Assembly: GCA_025452255.1 (NCBI GenBank)
Contig: CP104974.1
Span: forward strand, 2,334,156-2,398,155
Reading direction: 5' to 3'
Length of the DNA: 64,000 nt
Origin: Devosia sp. A8/3-2
Lineage (GTDB): Bacteria > Pseudomonadota > Alphaproteobacteria > Rhizobiales > Devosiaceae
The notes under the pieces were generated by a model. It ran no database searches. It was not told the origin of the DNA and was given only the letters and a program-made list of their open reading frames with translations. Positions 19,461 to 28,361 of the stretch are shown piece after piece. The first letter of the stretch is position 1, and every line of letters starts with the position of its first letter. The position numbers were made by a program, and so were the translations under genes.

Positions 19461-20462
19461 ATGGCTACACTAAGCGATGTCGCGGAAGAGGCCGGCGTGT
19501 CGCCGACGGCGGTGTCGCGCTATCTCAACAACAGGATCGAATTGCCGCAGGGCACGCGCGACCGGATCGATGCGGCGATTGCCAAGCTGGACTATCGGCC
19601 TAACCTGCTAGCCAAGCGCCTGTCCACCGGCAAGACGGAGGCGATTAGCCCGGTGACGCCGGAAATCGGCAATCCGTTTTTCATGGAACTGGCCGCGGCC
19701 GTGGAGGCCGAGGCCGAGCGACATGGCTATGCCGTTTACATGTCCTCTACGCGGGGCGACCGGGCGCGGGAGGTGGACGCGATCAAGCGGCTGCATGACC
19801 AGCATGTGGACGGGTTGATCATGATGACCAACCAGCCGGATGACGGCACGCTGGCCGAGCTTCTGGCGCGGCATGACAACGTGGTGCTGCTGGACGAGGA
19901 TATTCCGGGGGTGTCGGTGCCGCGGGTGTTCGTGGAAAACGAGCAGGGCGCCCACGCTGCGACGCAATTGCTGATCGCAGCGGGGCATCGCGATATCGCT
20001 GTCATCAGCGGGCCGGGCGGGCTGATGAGCGTCAAGGAGCGGCTGGCGGGGTTCCGGCGGGCGATGGGCGGGGCAGGCATTGCGGTTCGCGAGGACTGGG
20101 TCCTGCTGGGGCAGTATTCGCGCGAATTCGGGCATGAGGCGGCGGAGCGCCTGCTGGCTAGCCGAGAGCGGCCGAGCGCGATTGTGGCGTGCTCCGATTA
20201 TCTGGCGATTGGCGTGTTGCAGGCATTGCGGCAGGCAGAGGTCGTGGTGCCCGGCGACATGTCGCTGGTGGGCTTTGACGATATGCCGTTTGCCGAACTA
20301 GTGGACCCGCCTTTGACCACGGTGCGCCAGCCTGTTGCCGAAATGGGCAGGCTTGCCTTTACACGGCTATTGGCGCTGATCAACAAGACCGAAACGGAGA
20401 CGATGACCCGCTTACCGGTAGAATTGGTGGTGCGCAAATCGGTCGCACGTTTTGAAGGATGA
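19461..20462 (+). CDS. LacI-family transcriptional regulator
   Basis: Intact, 333 residues from ATG 19461, with GGAGG upstream; an in-frame ATG at 19338 would add a non-conserved extension before the HTH. The N-terminal LacI HTH is ATLSDVAEEAGVSPTAVSRYLNN at residues 2-24, followed by the hinge NLLAKRLSTGKTEAIS and a periplasmic-binding-like effector domain (IGNPFFMELAAAVEAEAERHGY, HVDGLIMMTNQP, VLLDEDIPGV, ACSDYLAIGVLQAL, LVGFDDMPFAELVDPPLTTVRQP). It probably represses the divergent gene run and perhaps the adenine deaminase gene 70 bp downstream of it. The effector is likely a purine, nucleoside or ribose, by context only. Confidence 0.93.
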   Translation: MATLSDVAEEAGVSPTAVSRYLNNRIELPQGTRDRIDAAIAKLDYRPNLLAKRLSTGKTEAISPVTPEIGNPFFMELAAAVEAEAERHGYAVYMSSTRGDRAREVDAIKRLHDQHVDGLIMMTNQPDDGTLAELLARHDNVVLLDEDIPGVSVPRVFVENEQGAHAATQLLIAAGHRDIAVISGPGGLMSVKERLAGFRRAMGGAGIAVREDWVLLGQYSREFGHEAAERLLASRERPSAIVACSDYLAIGVLQALRQAEVVVPGDMSLVGFDDMPFAELVDPPLTTVRQPVAEMGRLAFTRLLALINKTETETMTRLPVELVVRKSVARFEG

Positions 20463-20531
20463 GGTCCCGTTGATCGTGGTCCATGGCTTGGGTAAGCAGG
20501 GCGCGGCTTGGGCCGCAGGAGAATTATAAGC

Positions 20532-22393
20532 ATGGATTTGCCGGACGATCTGCTGATCAACGCCGCCGACGAGGTTCGTATCCGCCAGCATCTGGCACTG
20601 GTGGCGCTGGGCAAGCGTCCGGCAGATCGCGCTGTGCGCGTCGGGCGGTTGCTCGATGTCCATGGGCGGCGCTGGCATGGCGATCAGGAGATCGTCATAT
20701 CCGGCCGCCGGATCGCTCGGGTGGGGCCGGCGGGGGCTTATAAGGGCGAGGTTGCTGAGCGGGCGGAACGGCTAAATCTGCATGCGGTGCCGGGGTTTGG
20801 CGAGGTTCATAAGCATATTGAATCAAGCCATTTGACGCCTGAACATGAGGCGGCGCTGGTGCTGCCTTTTGGCAATACTGACCTGCGAGGCCAGCCACGA
20901 ATTTTCCAACGTGGATGGGCCGAATAACCTCGAATTCTGGCTGACGGCGCGGCGTGCCGGATCGCCGATGAAGATATTTCCGCTGCTCGGATCGGCTGTG
21001 CCGCCGACGGCCTATGAATGGGGCGGCGGGCATTTTGGCTATGACGAGCAGCAGAGCTTTCTCAAGCAACAGCTGATGGTGGCCGGGCTCGATGAGGTGA
21101 TGGACTGGCCGGCGGTTTGGAACCCGGAAAATCCATCCTATGAGCGGCTGTGGGGGATGATCCGGGCGACATTCGAGCAGCGTGGCGTGGTCGAGGGGCA
21201 TGCGGCTGGCATGCGGGCGATTGACGATATCAACGCCTTCTGCCGCCGCCGGCATGGCATCGGACCATGAGGCGTGGACGGCCGAGGAAGTGCGCGACAA
21301 GCTGCGGCGCGGGCTGTTCATGGAATTGCGGCCGCACTCGCTCAAGGAGATGGTTGAGGGGCTGTTGGCGGACGGGCAGCAGGATTGGTCGCAGTTTGCG
21401 CTGTGTACCGATGACCGCTCGTGCTCGGATACGATGAAGCTGGGGGCGACCGACCACAATGTGCGGTTGGCCATTGAAGCGGGGCTCGCGCCCGAGATTG
21501 CCATTCAGCTGGTGACGATCAATCCGGCGCGCCATATGCGGCTGACGCCATGGGTGGGCGCGATTGCGCCGGGGCGGTTTGCCGATCTAGTACTGCTTGA
21601 TGATGTCGCGAGCCTGTCCATTGCGCAGGTTTGGGCGGATGGGCAGCAGGTTTCCGAGGGCAAGACCTATAGCGGGCCGCTGCCCAAGATTGCCCGGCCG
21701 GGCTGGGCGACGGGGACGGTGAATATTCAGCGCGAAATGCTGGCCGAGGATTTCGCGATTGCGGCCGAGCCGGGGCGCGCGACCATGTCGGCGGCCATTC
21801 TGCGGCCGTTCCATTGGGCGGATGAGTTCATTACGATGGAGCTGCCTGTTGTAGACGGGCTGGTGCAGCGCGATGCCGGGCGGAATGTCACCAAATTTGC
21901 CATTGTCGACCGGTTTTCGGGCGAGGGGCTGACGTCCAAAATGTTCTGGCTCGGTACCGGACCAAAGACGCCGGAGACGGCGCTGGCCTGCTCGATGGGG
22001 CATGACAAGCACAATATCTGGGTGGTTGGGTCTTCAGACGCGGCCATGGCCAAGGCGGTCAATGCGCTGCGGGAAACGCAGGGCGGCTGGGCGCTGGTGC
22101 GCGAGGGCAGGTTGGCGGCGACGGTGGGTTATGAGGTCGGTGGGCTGATGACCTGCCGGCCACCGGCGGAGCTGGATGCCGAAATGCAGGCGCTCTATGC
22201 GGCGGCAGAGGGCATCGAGTGGATGTACGAGCCGACCTTCTCGCCGCGCTGGTGGCCGGGTTTCCCCGAGCGGCTGGCCTTTGCCACGCTGACCTGTGCG
22301 CCCCGGCGCTGGGTGCTGGTGGCGCCATCGCCGCTGGCGCCGGAGGGATTTGTGAATGTCGCGACGGGGGAGACGCATCCCATCGTTTGGTGA
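20532..22393 (+). CDS. Adenine deaminase family amidohydrolase (second, divergent copy), frameshifted
   Basis: COG1001-type enzyme. The metal motif is GFGEVHKHIESSHLTPEHEAAL, and after a shift near 20890 the HExxN motif appears as CEASHEFSNV. It is followed by an unusual segment rich in Trp and Tyr (PPTAYEWGGGHFGYDEQ, MDWPAVWNPENPSYERLW). Then come RGVVEGHAAGM, a second shift near 21255, FALCTDDRSCSDTM, GRFADLVLLDD, and the C-terminal domain (SMGHDKHNIWVVGSSDAAM). The start ATG 20532 has AGGAG 9 bp upstream. Restored length is about 620 residues. The HKH in place of HxH with a small middle residue and the Trp-rich insert separate it from the copy at 2.2-4.0 kb, so a different substrate is plausible. 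Confidence 0.8.
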
Positions 22394-22403
22394 TGGATGT
22401 GTC

Positions 22404-22904
22404 CTACAACGTCTTGAACATCACATAGCTGTCCACATAGCCCTGCGCCGGGTGGTTGAATGCCTTGGGCAGGGTGCCGACTATGGCGAAGCCTAGGGAT
22501 TGCCAGAGGGCGACGGCGCGGGTGTTGGTGGACACGACGTGGTTGAACTGCATGGCGCGGAAGCCGCGTTCGGCGGCGCGGGTTAGCGAGTGCTGGCACA
22601 TTGCGCGGGCGACGCCTTTGCCCCGGGCGGCGGGGGCGGTCATGTAGCCGCAATTGGCGACATGGGCGCCGCCGCCCTGCTGGTTGGCCATGAGGTAATA
22701 AGTGCCCGGGATCACGCCATTTTCTTCGGCGACGAAGACTTCGTGAGTGGAGCCGAGCCAATAGGCGAGGACGGCTGCATCGTCGAGATCGCTGGCGATG
22801 GCGTAGGTCTCGCCGGCGGCCGGGGTGGGCGCGACAATGGCGAGGATTTGTGCAATATCGGCCTCAGTGGCGGGGCGGATTTGCAGCGTCATTATCGTCT
22901 TCAT
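22404..22904 (-). CDS. GNAT family N-acetyltransferase
   Basis: Intact, 166 residues. The acetyl-CoA binding signature ARGKGVARAMCQHSL follows strand beta4 (AHVANCGYMTAPAARG), and the C-terminal half has FNHVVSTNTRAVALWQSLGFAIVGTLPKAF, the usual GNAT motif B with a conserved LGF. This is the subgroup often annotated as L-amino-acid or phosphinothricin-type acetyltransferase, but the acceptor cannot be told. The start lies one base from the stop of the MFS gene upstream on the same strand, so the two are co-transcribed. Confidence 0.9.
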   Translation of the reverse strand: MKTIMTLQIRPATEADIAQILAIVAPTPAAGETYAIASDLDDAAVLAYWLGSTHEVFVAEENGVIPGTYYLMANQQGGGAHVANCGYMTAPAARGKGVARAMCQHSLTRAAERGFRAMQFNHVVSTNTRAVALWQSLGFAIVGTLPKAFNHPAQGYVDSYVMFKTL

Positions 22905-24202
22905 CTATAGGTGGAACGCGGATCTGGCCGGGGGCGCCATGTCGGGGATGATGGGTTTGTTGGCGATGGATGGGCGGTGGCCGAGCTCGAAGCGCCAGGC
23001 GGCGATAGCAAACAGGATAAGTGCGAGTGCGACGCAGCCCGCGGCGGCAACAAAGGGTGCGCCGGGGAAATAGCCGGGCGAGTCGGCGGCGGTGGTGAAA
23101 TAGGAAAAGATCTGCGTCGCGGCGAGCGGACCGATAATGGTGGCCAGCGAATTGGCGGCGTTGACCGCGCCCTGCAATTCGCCCCGGGCGTTATCGGGCA
23201 CCTGTCGCGACAGCACGCCATTGATGGCGGGGGCGGCCAAGCCACTGATGGCGCCGATCATGATGAAGACGTAGAGATAGAAAACCTGATCGGTGAAGGC
23301 GACGCCCGGGAAGGCGACGATGGCGGCCAGCAGGCCCAGTATGGCGACGGGCGGCTCGCCGACACGCTTGACCATAGGGCCGACAAGGAAGGCTCGGCAG
23401 ATGGCGAAGCCGATGCCGAAGGCGCCCAGAGCTCGGCCGATATTGGACGAGGTGAAGCGGAAGACCTCGACAGTGAAATAGCTGAACACGGTGGGCAGCG
23501 CCCGGGCGGCCAGCGAGAAGGCGAAGAGCACGGCCAGCAGCCACAGCACGAGCGGATATTGCCGCAGGGCGATTACGGCGCCGAAGGGATTGGCGCGGCG
23601 GATATCGAATTTGCGGCGCGAATGCTTGGGCAGGCTTTCGGGCAGGATGAAGAGGCCGAAGAGGAAATTGGCAAAGGCGAGGCCCGCGGCGGCATAGAAG
23701 GGCACGCGAGGGCCGAGTTCGCCCACCTGCCGCCGATGACCGGGCCGATGATGAAGCCCGAGCCGAAGGCCGCGCTGATCAGCCCGAAGCGGTGGGTGCG
23801 CTTATGGGGCGGGGTGATGTCGGCCATATAGGCGGTGGCGGTGGCGACGGCGGCGCCGGCTACACCGGCAATGATGCGGCCGATGAACAGATACCAGACG
23901 AACGGGGCGATCGACATCATCAGGTAGTCGAAGGTGAGGCCGAGCAGGGAGCAGAGCAGGACCGGGCGGCGGCCGAAGCGGTCGGAGAGATTGCCGAGCA
24001 CCGGAGAGAACACGAATTGCATGAAGGCATAGGCGAAAACCAGATAGCCGCCGATGACCGCAGCATTGGCAACGCTGCCGCCGGTCAGCTCTTCCAGCAG
24101 CTCGGGCAGCACCGGCACGATGATGCCCACGCCGATCATGTCGAGCAGAATGGTGACCAGGATACAGGCCAGCGTCAGGCGGGAGCGGGTCGCAGCTTGC
24201 AT
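22905..24202 (-). CDS. MFS transporter, TetA/Bcr-like drug efflux type, one frameshift
   Basis: Twelve-segment inner-membrane exporter. It starts [33 protein letters not shown], matching class A-C tetracycline exporters, and has the loop 2-3 motif [38 protein letters not shown] (motif C region), and a second half with [20 protein letters not shown] and [20 protein letters not shown]. One shift near 23725. Restored length is about 432 residues, slightly longer than TetA. The family extrudes varied drugs; tetracycline resistance should not be assumed. The gene is followed without a gap by the GNAT gene. Confidence 0.88.
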
Positions 24203-24391
24203 ACGGTGGCGCTAACCTTCTGAATCTTGGTGCCCCAAGCGGGCTGGTTGGTGTCGCGCAGTTGACACAGCCGGATCAGCCAAAGCAAGGGCGAAGGGGG
24301 CCGAAGCAGGTATGCGCGACAGGGTAACGCGGCAGGAAGCCGAGTCGCTCCAATGCTTTACCTCGGATGGTTCGCAGGAGGATTCAAGTGT
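24203..24391. other. Intergenic gap with no recognised feature
   Basis: This 189-bp gap lies between the divergently unlinked MFS start and the FAD monooxygenase stop. I see no gene, hairpin or repeat in it; it should contain the promoter for the leftward MFS/GNAT pair. Confidence 0.5.
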
Positions 24392-25567
24392 TTAGGGCTG
24401 AACATCATGCCCGTAGAGCCAAGAGAGGCGCTTGAGGTGGCCGCGGGGGCCTTGGGCTGCGATGACGAGGTTGCGGGCGGTGCTGAGGGGCCGGGGCAGA
24501 TGGAAGATCTTGCCATTGGAGCCGGAAACCTTGGCGACGCGCTCGACGCGAGGGCGGCGGAGGGCCTCGAATTTGGCGAAGGCGGCTTCGGCATTGGGCT
24601 CGTTGATCAGCAGAGGCGCGAGGACGGCGGCGTCTTCGATGCCCATGGCGGCGCCCCGGGCCCGGAAGGGGAGCATGGCGTGGGCAGCGTCGCCGATGAG
24701 GCCGATATTGCCTTGGTGCCAGCTGGGGGAATCAACGGTGTAGAGGGGCCGGGGGTCCAGCTTTGGCCGGCGGCGACGAGGATGGCCTGGACGCGGGCGG
24801 GGAGGCGGCGCGGCAGGCGAGGGGCGCCGTGGTCGGGGAGTTCGTCGCGATCTGAGGCGGCGGCGAAGAGGGCGATATTGATCTGCTGGCGGTGGGGCAG
24901 CGGATAGCAGACGACGTGGTAATTGGCTGCGAAGAGGACCGAGACGCGGTCGAGGGCGATGTGGCCGGCGAGGGCGTCGAAGGGCAGGAGGGTGCGCCGA
25001 GCGACGCGGCCGCGCCGGTGGCGGGTGGGCCGCCGAGCAGGCTGGTGCGGGTTTTGAATGCACGCCATCGGCACCGATCAATGCGTCGCCACGCAGTGAA
25101 CGGGTTTGGCCGCTGGCATCCTCAACCGAAAGGGAGATACCGCGAGCGCTGGGGACAGTATCCCATGAGCGGACGCCGAAGAGGATATCTATGTTGGCAA
25201 AGCGCCCGGTGGCCTTATAGAGCGCGTCGGCGAGGTCGGCGCGGTGCATGACGGCATAGGGGGCGCCGAAGCGTTCCCGCATGATGGCGCCCAGCTCCAG
25301 CGTGACTAGCGGGCGCTTGGCGCGCGGTGGGTAGAGGTCGATGCCGGTGGGTTCAAGGCTATTGGCCGCGATGGCCTCCTCGAGGCCTAGGGAATCGAGG
25401 ATGCGGCGGGCATTGGGGCTGATCTGCAGGCCCGCGCCCACCTCGGACACGGCCGGGTTGTGCTCGAGCACAGTGACATTGGCGCCGAACTTGGCGAGAG
25501 CCAAGGCCAGCGTCAGTCCTGAGATGCCGGCACCTGCTATGTAGAAGGTGCGGCCTTTTCCCGTCAT
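24392..25567 (-). CDS. FAD-dependent aromatic monooxygenase (salicylate hydroxylase-like), frameshifted
   Basis: Class A flavoprotein hydroxylase. The ADP-binding GAGISGLTLALALAKFGANVTVLEHN motif lies at the N-terminus, then GAGLQISPNARRILDSLGL, the R-H motif MHRADLADALY, the DG motif ALIGADGVHSK, and the second FAD motif GNIGLIGDAAHAMLPFRARGAAMGIEDAAVLA. Shifts lie near 25055 and 24765. Restored length is about 391 residues. Such proteins hydroxylate salicylate, 6-hydroxynicotinate, ubiquinone precursors or related rings. The stop is 12 bp past nothing obvious; upstream, the zinc-finger gene ends 12 bp before its start and is probably co-transcribed. Confidence 0.85.
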   Translation of the reverse strand: MTGKGRTFYIAGAGISGLTLALALAKFGANVTVLEHNPAVSEVGAGLQISPNARRILDSLGLEEAIAANSLEPTGIDLYPPRAKRPLVTLELGAIMRERFGAPYAVMHRADLADALYKATGRFANIDILFGVRSWDTVPSARGISLSVEDASGQTRSLRGDALIGADGVHSKPAPACSAAHPPPARPRRSAHPPALRRPRRPHRPRPRLGPLRSQLPRRLLSAAPPPADQYRPLRRRLRSRRTPRPRRPSPAAPPPRPRPGHPRRRRPKLDPRPLYTVDSPSWHQGNIGLIGDAAHAMLPFRARGAAMGIEDAAVLAPLLINEPNAEAAFAKFEALRRPRVERVAKVSGSNGKIFHLPRPLSTARNLVIAAQGPRGHLKRLSWLYGHDVQP

Positions 25568-25579
25568 TTTAGGAAAAAC

Positions 25580-25828
25580 TCAAGCAGCGTCAGCGTGATA
25601 GACGGCAGAGAGCGGGTTGGCGGTGCCGGCTGCGAGCGCTGCATTGTAGACGTAATGCGTCGAGCAATAGGGGCAGACGGCTTCGCTGTCCTTGCCCATA
25701 TCGATGAAAATATGCGGATGGTCGAAGGGCGGCAGGGCGCCGACGCACTGGAATTCCTTGGACCCGACCTCGATCTGGCGGAGGCCTTCGGTGTTGTGGA
25801 AGTGGGGCGTGGTGCCGTGGGCTGCCAT
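25580..25828 (-). CDS. Small zinc-finger protein, NDUFS6-like (zf-CHCC)
   Basis: Intact, 82 residues from ATG 25826-25828 (MAAHGTTPHFHNTEGLRQIE). The zinc site is EFQC near residue 28, then HPHIFIDMGKDSEAVCPYCSTHYVY, giving the C-H-CxxC pattern of the zf-CHCC family to which the complex I accessory subunit NDUFS6 belongs. Alphaproteobacteria carry such free-standing homologues, which are candidates for a respiratory complex I accessory role. A TTG-initiated extension to 25921 is open but has no family match. It is divergent from the alpha/beta hydrolase gene. Confidence 0.88.
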   Translation of the reverse strand: MAAHGTTPHFHNTEGLRQIEVGSKEFQCVGALPPFDHPHIFIDMGKDSEAVCPYCSTHYVYNAALAAGTANPLSAVYHADAA

Positions 25829-25988
25829 CGGGGATAACCCGGATAGATGATTTTGTTGGCCGGACCATAGACAATGGTCGGGGCGAAAGAAAGGTCTTCC
25901 AGGCAGTTCACATGTGCCCAAACAGGTGACACCGATTGGGCGAATAGGTTAGCAGACTGTTCACGTTGACGCGTTCCAGAGTGACCGA

Positions 25989-26759
25989 ATGCCAAATTTC
26001 CAATCCGATGGCCTGAGCCCGGCCTATGAGTCTTTCGGAGACGGCGCGCCGGTGCTGTGCATTCATGGCTTTGCCTCTAGCGGCAAGGTCAACTGGATCG
26101 ATACGGGCTGGGTCGAGGCGCTGACATCGGCCGGATATCAGGCGATTACGCTGGACAATCGTGGGCATGGGCAATCGGACAAGCCCTATGACACGGAGGC
26201 CTATTATCCGCAGGTGATGGCCAAGGATGCGGTGGCGCTGCTGGATCATCTGGGGATCGAGAAAGCGGCGTTGCTGGGCTATTCGATGGGTGCGCGGATT
26301 GCCGCATTCATGGCCTTTCAGGACGAAGAGCGGGTAGTGTGCGCGATCTTTGGCGGGATGGGGATGAATCTCATCAATGGGCTGAGCGACGGCAATGACA
26401 TCATTGCCGGGCTGCGGGCGCCGGCTCTGTCGGGGCTGACGCATCCGACGGCGCGACAGTTCCGGATTTTTGCCGAGCATACGGGAGCGGACCGCGAGGC
26501 GCTCGCGGCCTGCATGGAGACGTCGCGCGAGCCGATGGCGCGGGCCGATGTGCGGCGGATCAATGTGCCGGTGCTGGTGGCGGTGGGAGAGGCCGATGAG
26601 ATGGCCGGTTCGCCCGAGCCGCTGGCGGAGCTGATTCCGGGTGCGGAGGCGTTCGTCATTCCCAAGCGTGACCATATGCGGGCGACGGGCGATGCAAAAT
26701 TCAAGGCTGCGGCGATAGAATTCCTGGGCAGGACATTGCCCGCCAACAGGCATTCGTGA
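25989..26759 (+). CDS. Alpha/beta hydrolase
   Basis: Intact, 256 residues. The fold landmarks are the oxyanion segment LCIHGFASSGKVNW, the strand ITLDNRGHGQSDKP, the nucleophile elbow GYSMGA with Ser99, an acidic residue in VAVGEADEMAG, and a late catalytic His in KRDHMRATG. It belongs to the esterase / enol-lactonase / haloperoxidase-like group; the substrate is unknown. It starts 160 bp from the divergent zinc-finger gene and is followed by cysE in the same direction. Confidence 0.9.
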   Translation: MPNFQSDGLSPAYESFGDGAPVLCIHGFASSGKVNWIDTGWVEALTSAGYQAITLDNRGHGQSDKPYDTEAYYPQVMAKDAVALLDHLGIEKAALLGYSMGARIAAFMAFQDEERVVCAIFGGMGMNLINGLSDGNDIIAGLRAPALSGLTHPTARQFRIFAEHTGADREALAACMETSREPMARADVRRINVPVLVAVGEADEMAGSPEPLAELIPGAEAFVIPKRDHMRATGDAKFKAAAIEFLGRTLPANRHS

Positions 26760-26841
26760 ACCAAACGGGCCGCTAAGGCTTTGTTTTGGAGCATGAGATG
26801 GCTTATATCGGTAAGTCTCGATGAAGCGGAGCCTCGCCCCA

Positions 26842-27670
26842 ATGAGCGTCAGCGCAAAGAAATCAGCCGAAATCCGGGCCGTGGACCCCGTTTGGGAAGC
26901 CGTGCGCGCCGGAGCAAGGCAGATCGTGGCCGCCGAGCCCTCTTTGTCGAACATGGCGATCTCAGCGATTCTCAATCACGAAACATTCGAGCAGGCTTTG
27001 GGGCATCGCTCGGCAGCGCGGCTGGACCATGATGATGTTTCGGCCGATCTGATCCGGCAGGCTTTTGCCGAGATTATTGCGGATTACCCCGATATCGGGC
27101 ATGCGGCGCGGGTCGATCTGGCGGCGACGATGGAGCGCGATCCGGCCTGCCACCGGGCGGTGGAGCCGCTGCTGTTCTTCAAGGGCTATCAGGCGATCCA
27201 GACGCACCGATTTGCCCATGCCATGTATCTGGCGGGGCGACGGGATTTTGCGCTCTATCTGCAGAGCCGGGCCAGCCGAGTGTTTCAGGTCGATATCAAC
27301 CCGGCGGTGCCGATGGGCAAGGGCATTATGCTCGACCATGGCACGGGGCTGGTGATCGGGGAGACCGCGACGGTCGGCGATAATGTGTCGATGCTGCAGA
27401 ATGTGACGCTGGGCGGCACGGGCAAGTCCGATCAGGACCGCCACCCCAAGATCGGCAATGGCGTGCTGATCGGGGCGGGTGCCAAGGTGCTGGGCAATAT
27501 CCGGATTGGGGATTGTTCGCGGATCGGGGGCGGGTTCTGTGGTGCTCAAGGAAGTGCCGCCGCGGGTGACCGTGGCGGGTGTGCCGGCCAAGGTGATTGG
27601 CGAGGCGGGGTGCGCGCAGCCGGCGCTGGTGATGGATCAGGAGTTCCTAGTCCACGACCTCAACGGCTGA
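26842..27670 (+). CDS. cysE: Serine O-acetyltransferase, one frameshift near the C-terminus
   Basis: Acetylates L-serine with acetyl-CoA for cysteine synthesis. The N-terminal helical domain (VDPVWEAVRAGARQIVAAEPSLSNM; FKGYQAIQTHRFAHAMYL) is followed by the left-handed beta-helix with RVFQVDINPAVPMGKGIMLDHGTGLVIGETATVGDNVS and TGKSDQDRHPKIGNGVLIGAGAKVLGN. The usual DIHP is DINP here. A shift near 27530 divides it; repaired, it continues GSVVLKEVPPRVTVAGVPAKVIG. The start ATG 26842 has GGAG 11 bp upstream; ATG 26821 is the alternative. Restored length is about 276 residues. Confidence 0.92.
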
Positions 27671-27730
27671 GCAGGTCGATTTTCCGGTGATGCCGATCTG
27701 CAACCGGCGGTCGTCTGCGCTTCCGGTGCT

Positions 27731-27754
27731 CACGTACCCACGTACCCACGTACG
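27731..27754. repeat. Three tandem copies of an 8-mer (CACGTACC)
   Basis: CACGTACC, CACGTACC and CACGTACG lie head to tail in the 290-bp non-coding stretch after cysE. Each unit has the self-complementary core ACGT. The surrounding 27671-27834 shows no gene. Confidence 0.75.
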
Positions 27755-27834
27755 CTCCGCTCCGGTTCTCGACGGCACTGGTTTCGACTCGGCCTGACCG
27801 GAAACTCAACCCGCTCAGTGCTGACTGGGGCATT

Positions 27835-27868
27835 AAAACGGAGGTTCCCGCCTGCGCGGGAATGACCC
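27835..27868. repeat. Dispersed palindromic repeat, GAGGTTCC...GGGAATGAC family
   Basis: Copy with ends AAAACGGAGGTTCCCGC and GCGGGAATGACC around a CT centre. It lies between cysE and the DUF3126 gene. Confidence 0.85.
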
Positions 27869-28000
27869 GGTGGGGGAAATGCTGCAGCGACAACCCCCTG
27901 TTTGCGCTTCGTCACCGCTAAAATGGGACGGAACAGGGGTTGTATGCGTTCATCTGGTGACTAGATTGCCGCCTCAACCCAAATCAGCAGGATACGCATC

Positions 28001-28215
28001 GTGAACCATCCCGAGATCATCAAGCTGCAGAAATTCCTGCAATTGAAATTCAACAACAAGAATATCGACGTGCGTCCGCGCCCAAGCTGAATGATTCCGT
28101 CGAGGTGTTCATCGGCGATGAATCGATCGGGCTTATTCATCTGGACGACGAGGATGGCGACAAGTCTTACATCTTCAATATGTCGATCCCGGATATCGAT
28201 CTGGACGAAGTCTGA
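28001..28215 (+). CDS. DUF3126 family protein, one frameshift
   Basis: Small conserved alphaproteobacterial protein of about 71 residues, of unknown function. From GTG 28001 it reads VNHPEIIKLQKFLQLKFNNKNIDVRPRP; inserting one C in the C run near 28082 continues KLNDSVEVFIGDESIGLIHLDDEDGDKSYIFNMSIPDIDLDEV and stops at 28213-28215. The RPRPK, EVFIGDE and DEDGDKSY segments match DUF3126. Its place downstream of cysE matches, as I recall it, the gene order seen in related genomes. It is short, so it is easily missed. Confidence 0.85.
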
Positions 28216-28232
28216 TTTTTGCCTCTCTGCAG

Positions 28233-28312
28233 GGTCATCCCCATGAAAGCGGGGAGCCCTGTTCTTGATGCTGGTGAAGCAAACAGAGGTTCCGCTTTCG
28301 CGGGAATGACAT
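28233..28312. repeat. Inverted pair of dispersed palindromic repeats
   Basis: A copy in reverse orientation (GTCATCCCCATGAAAGCGGGGAGCCC, about 28233-28260) faces a forward copy at 28281-28312 (AAACAGAGGTTCCGC...GCGGGAATGACAT). Together they form a composite element like the paired REP/BIME elements of enterobacteria. It lies between two convergent genes. Confidence 0.8.
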
Positions 28313-28338
28313 TGTGGGGCGTGAGCATTGCTGCGCCT

Positions 28339-28358
28339 CCTTCTCCCGCAGGAGAAGG
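28339..28358. terminator. Short stem-loop after the membrane-anchored unknown gene
   Basis: An 8-bp perfect stem (CCTTCTCC / GGAGAAGG) with loop CGCA, 3 bp beyond the restored stop of the leftward gene. It resembles the core of the composite repeat at 30.4 kb. No T-run follows on the minus strand, so termination strength is doubtful. Confidence 0.55.
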
Positions 28359-28361
28359 CTC

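Noticed and set aside
22905-24202. Tetracycline resistance gene
   Set aside because: The N-terminus resembles TetA, but many chromosomal MFS drug exporters share it and there is no TetR-type regulator next to it.
27731-27754. CRISPR-like array
   Set aside because: Only three 8-bp units without spacers and no cas gene anywhere in the window.
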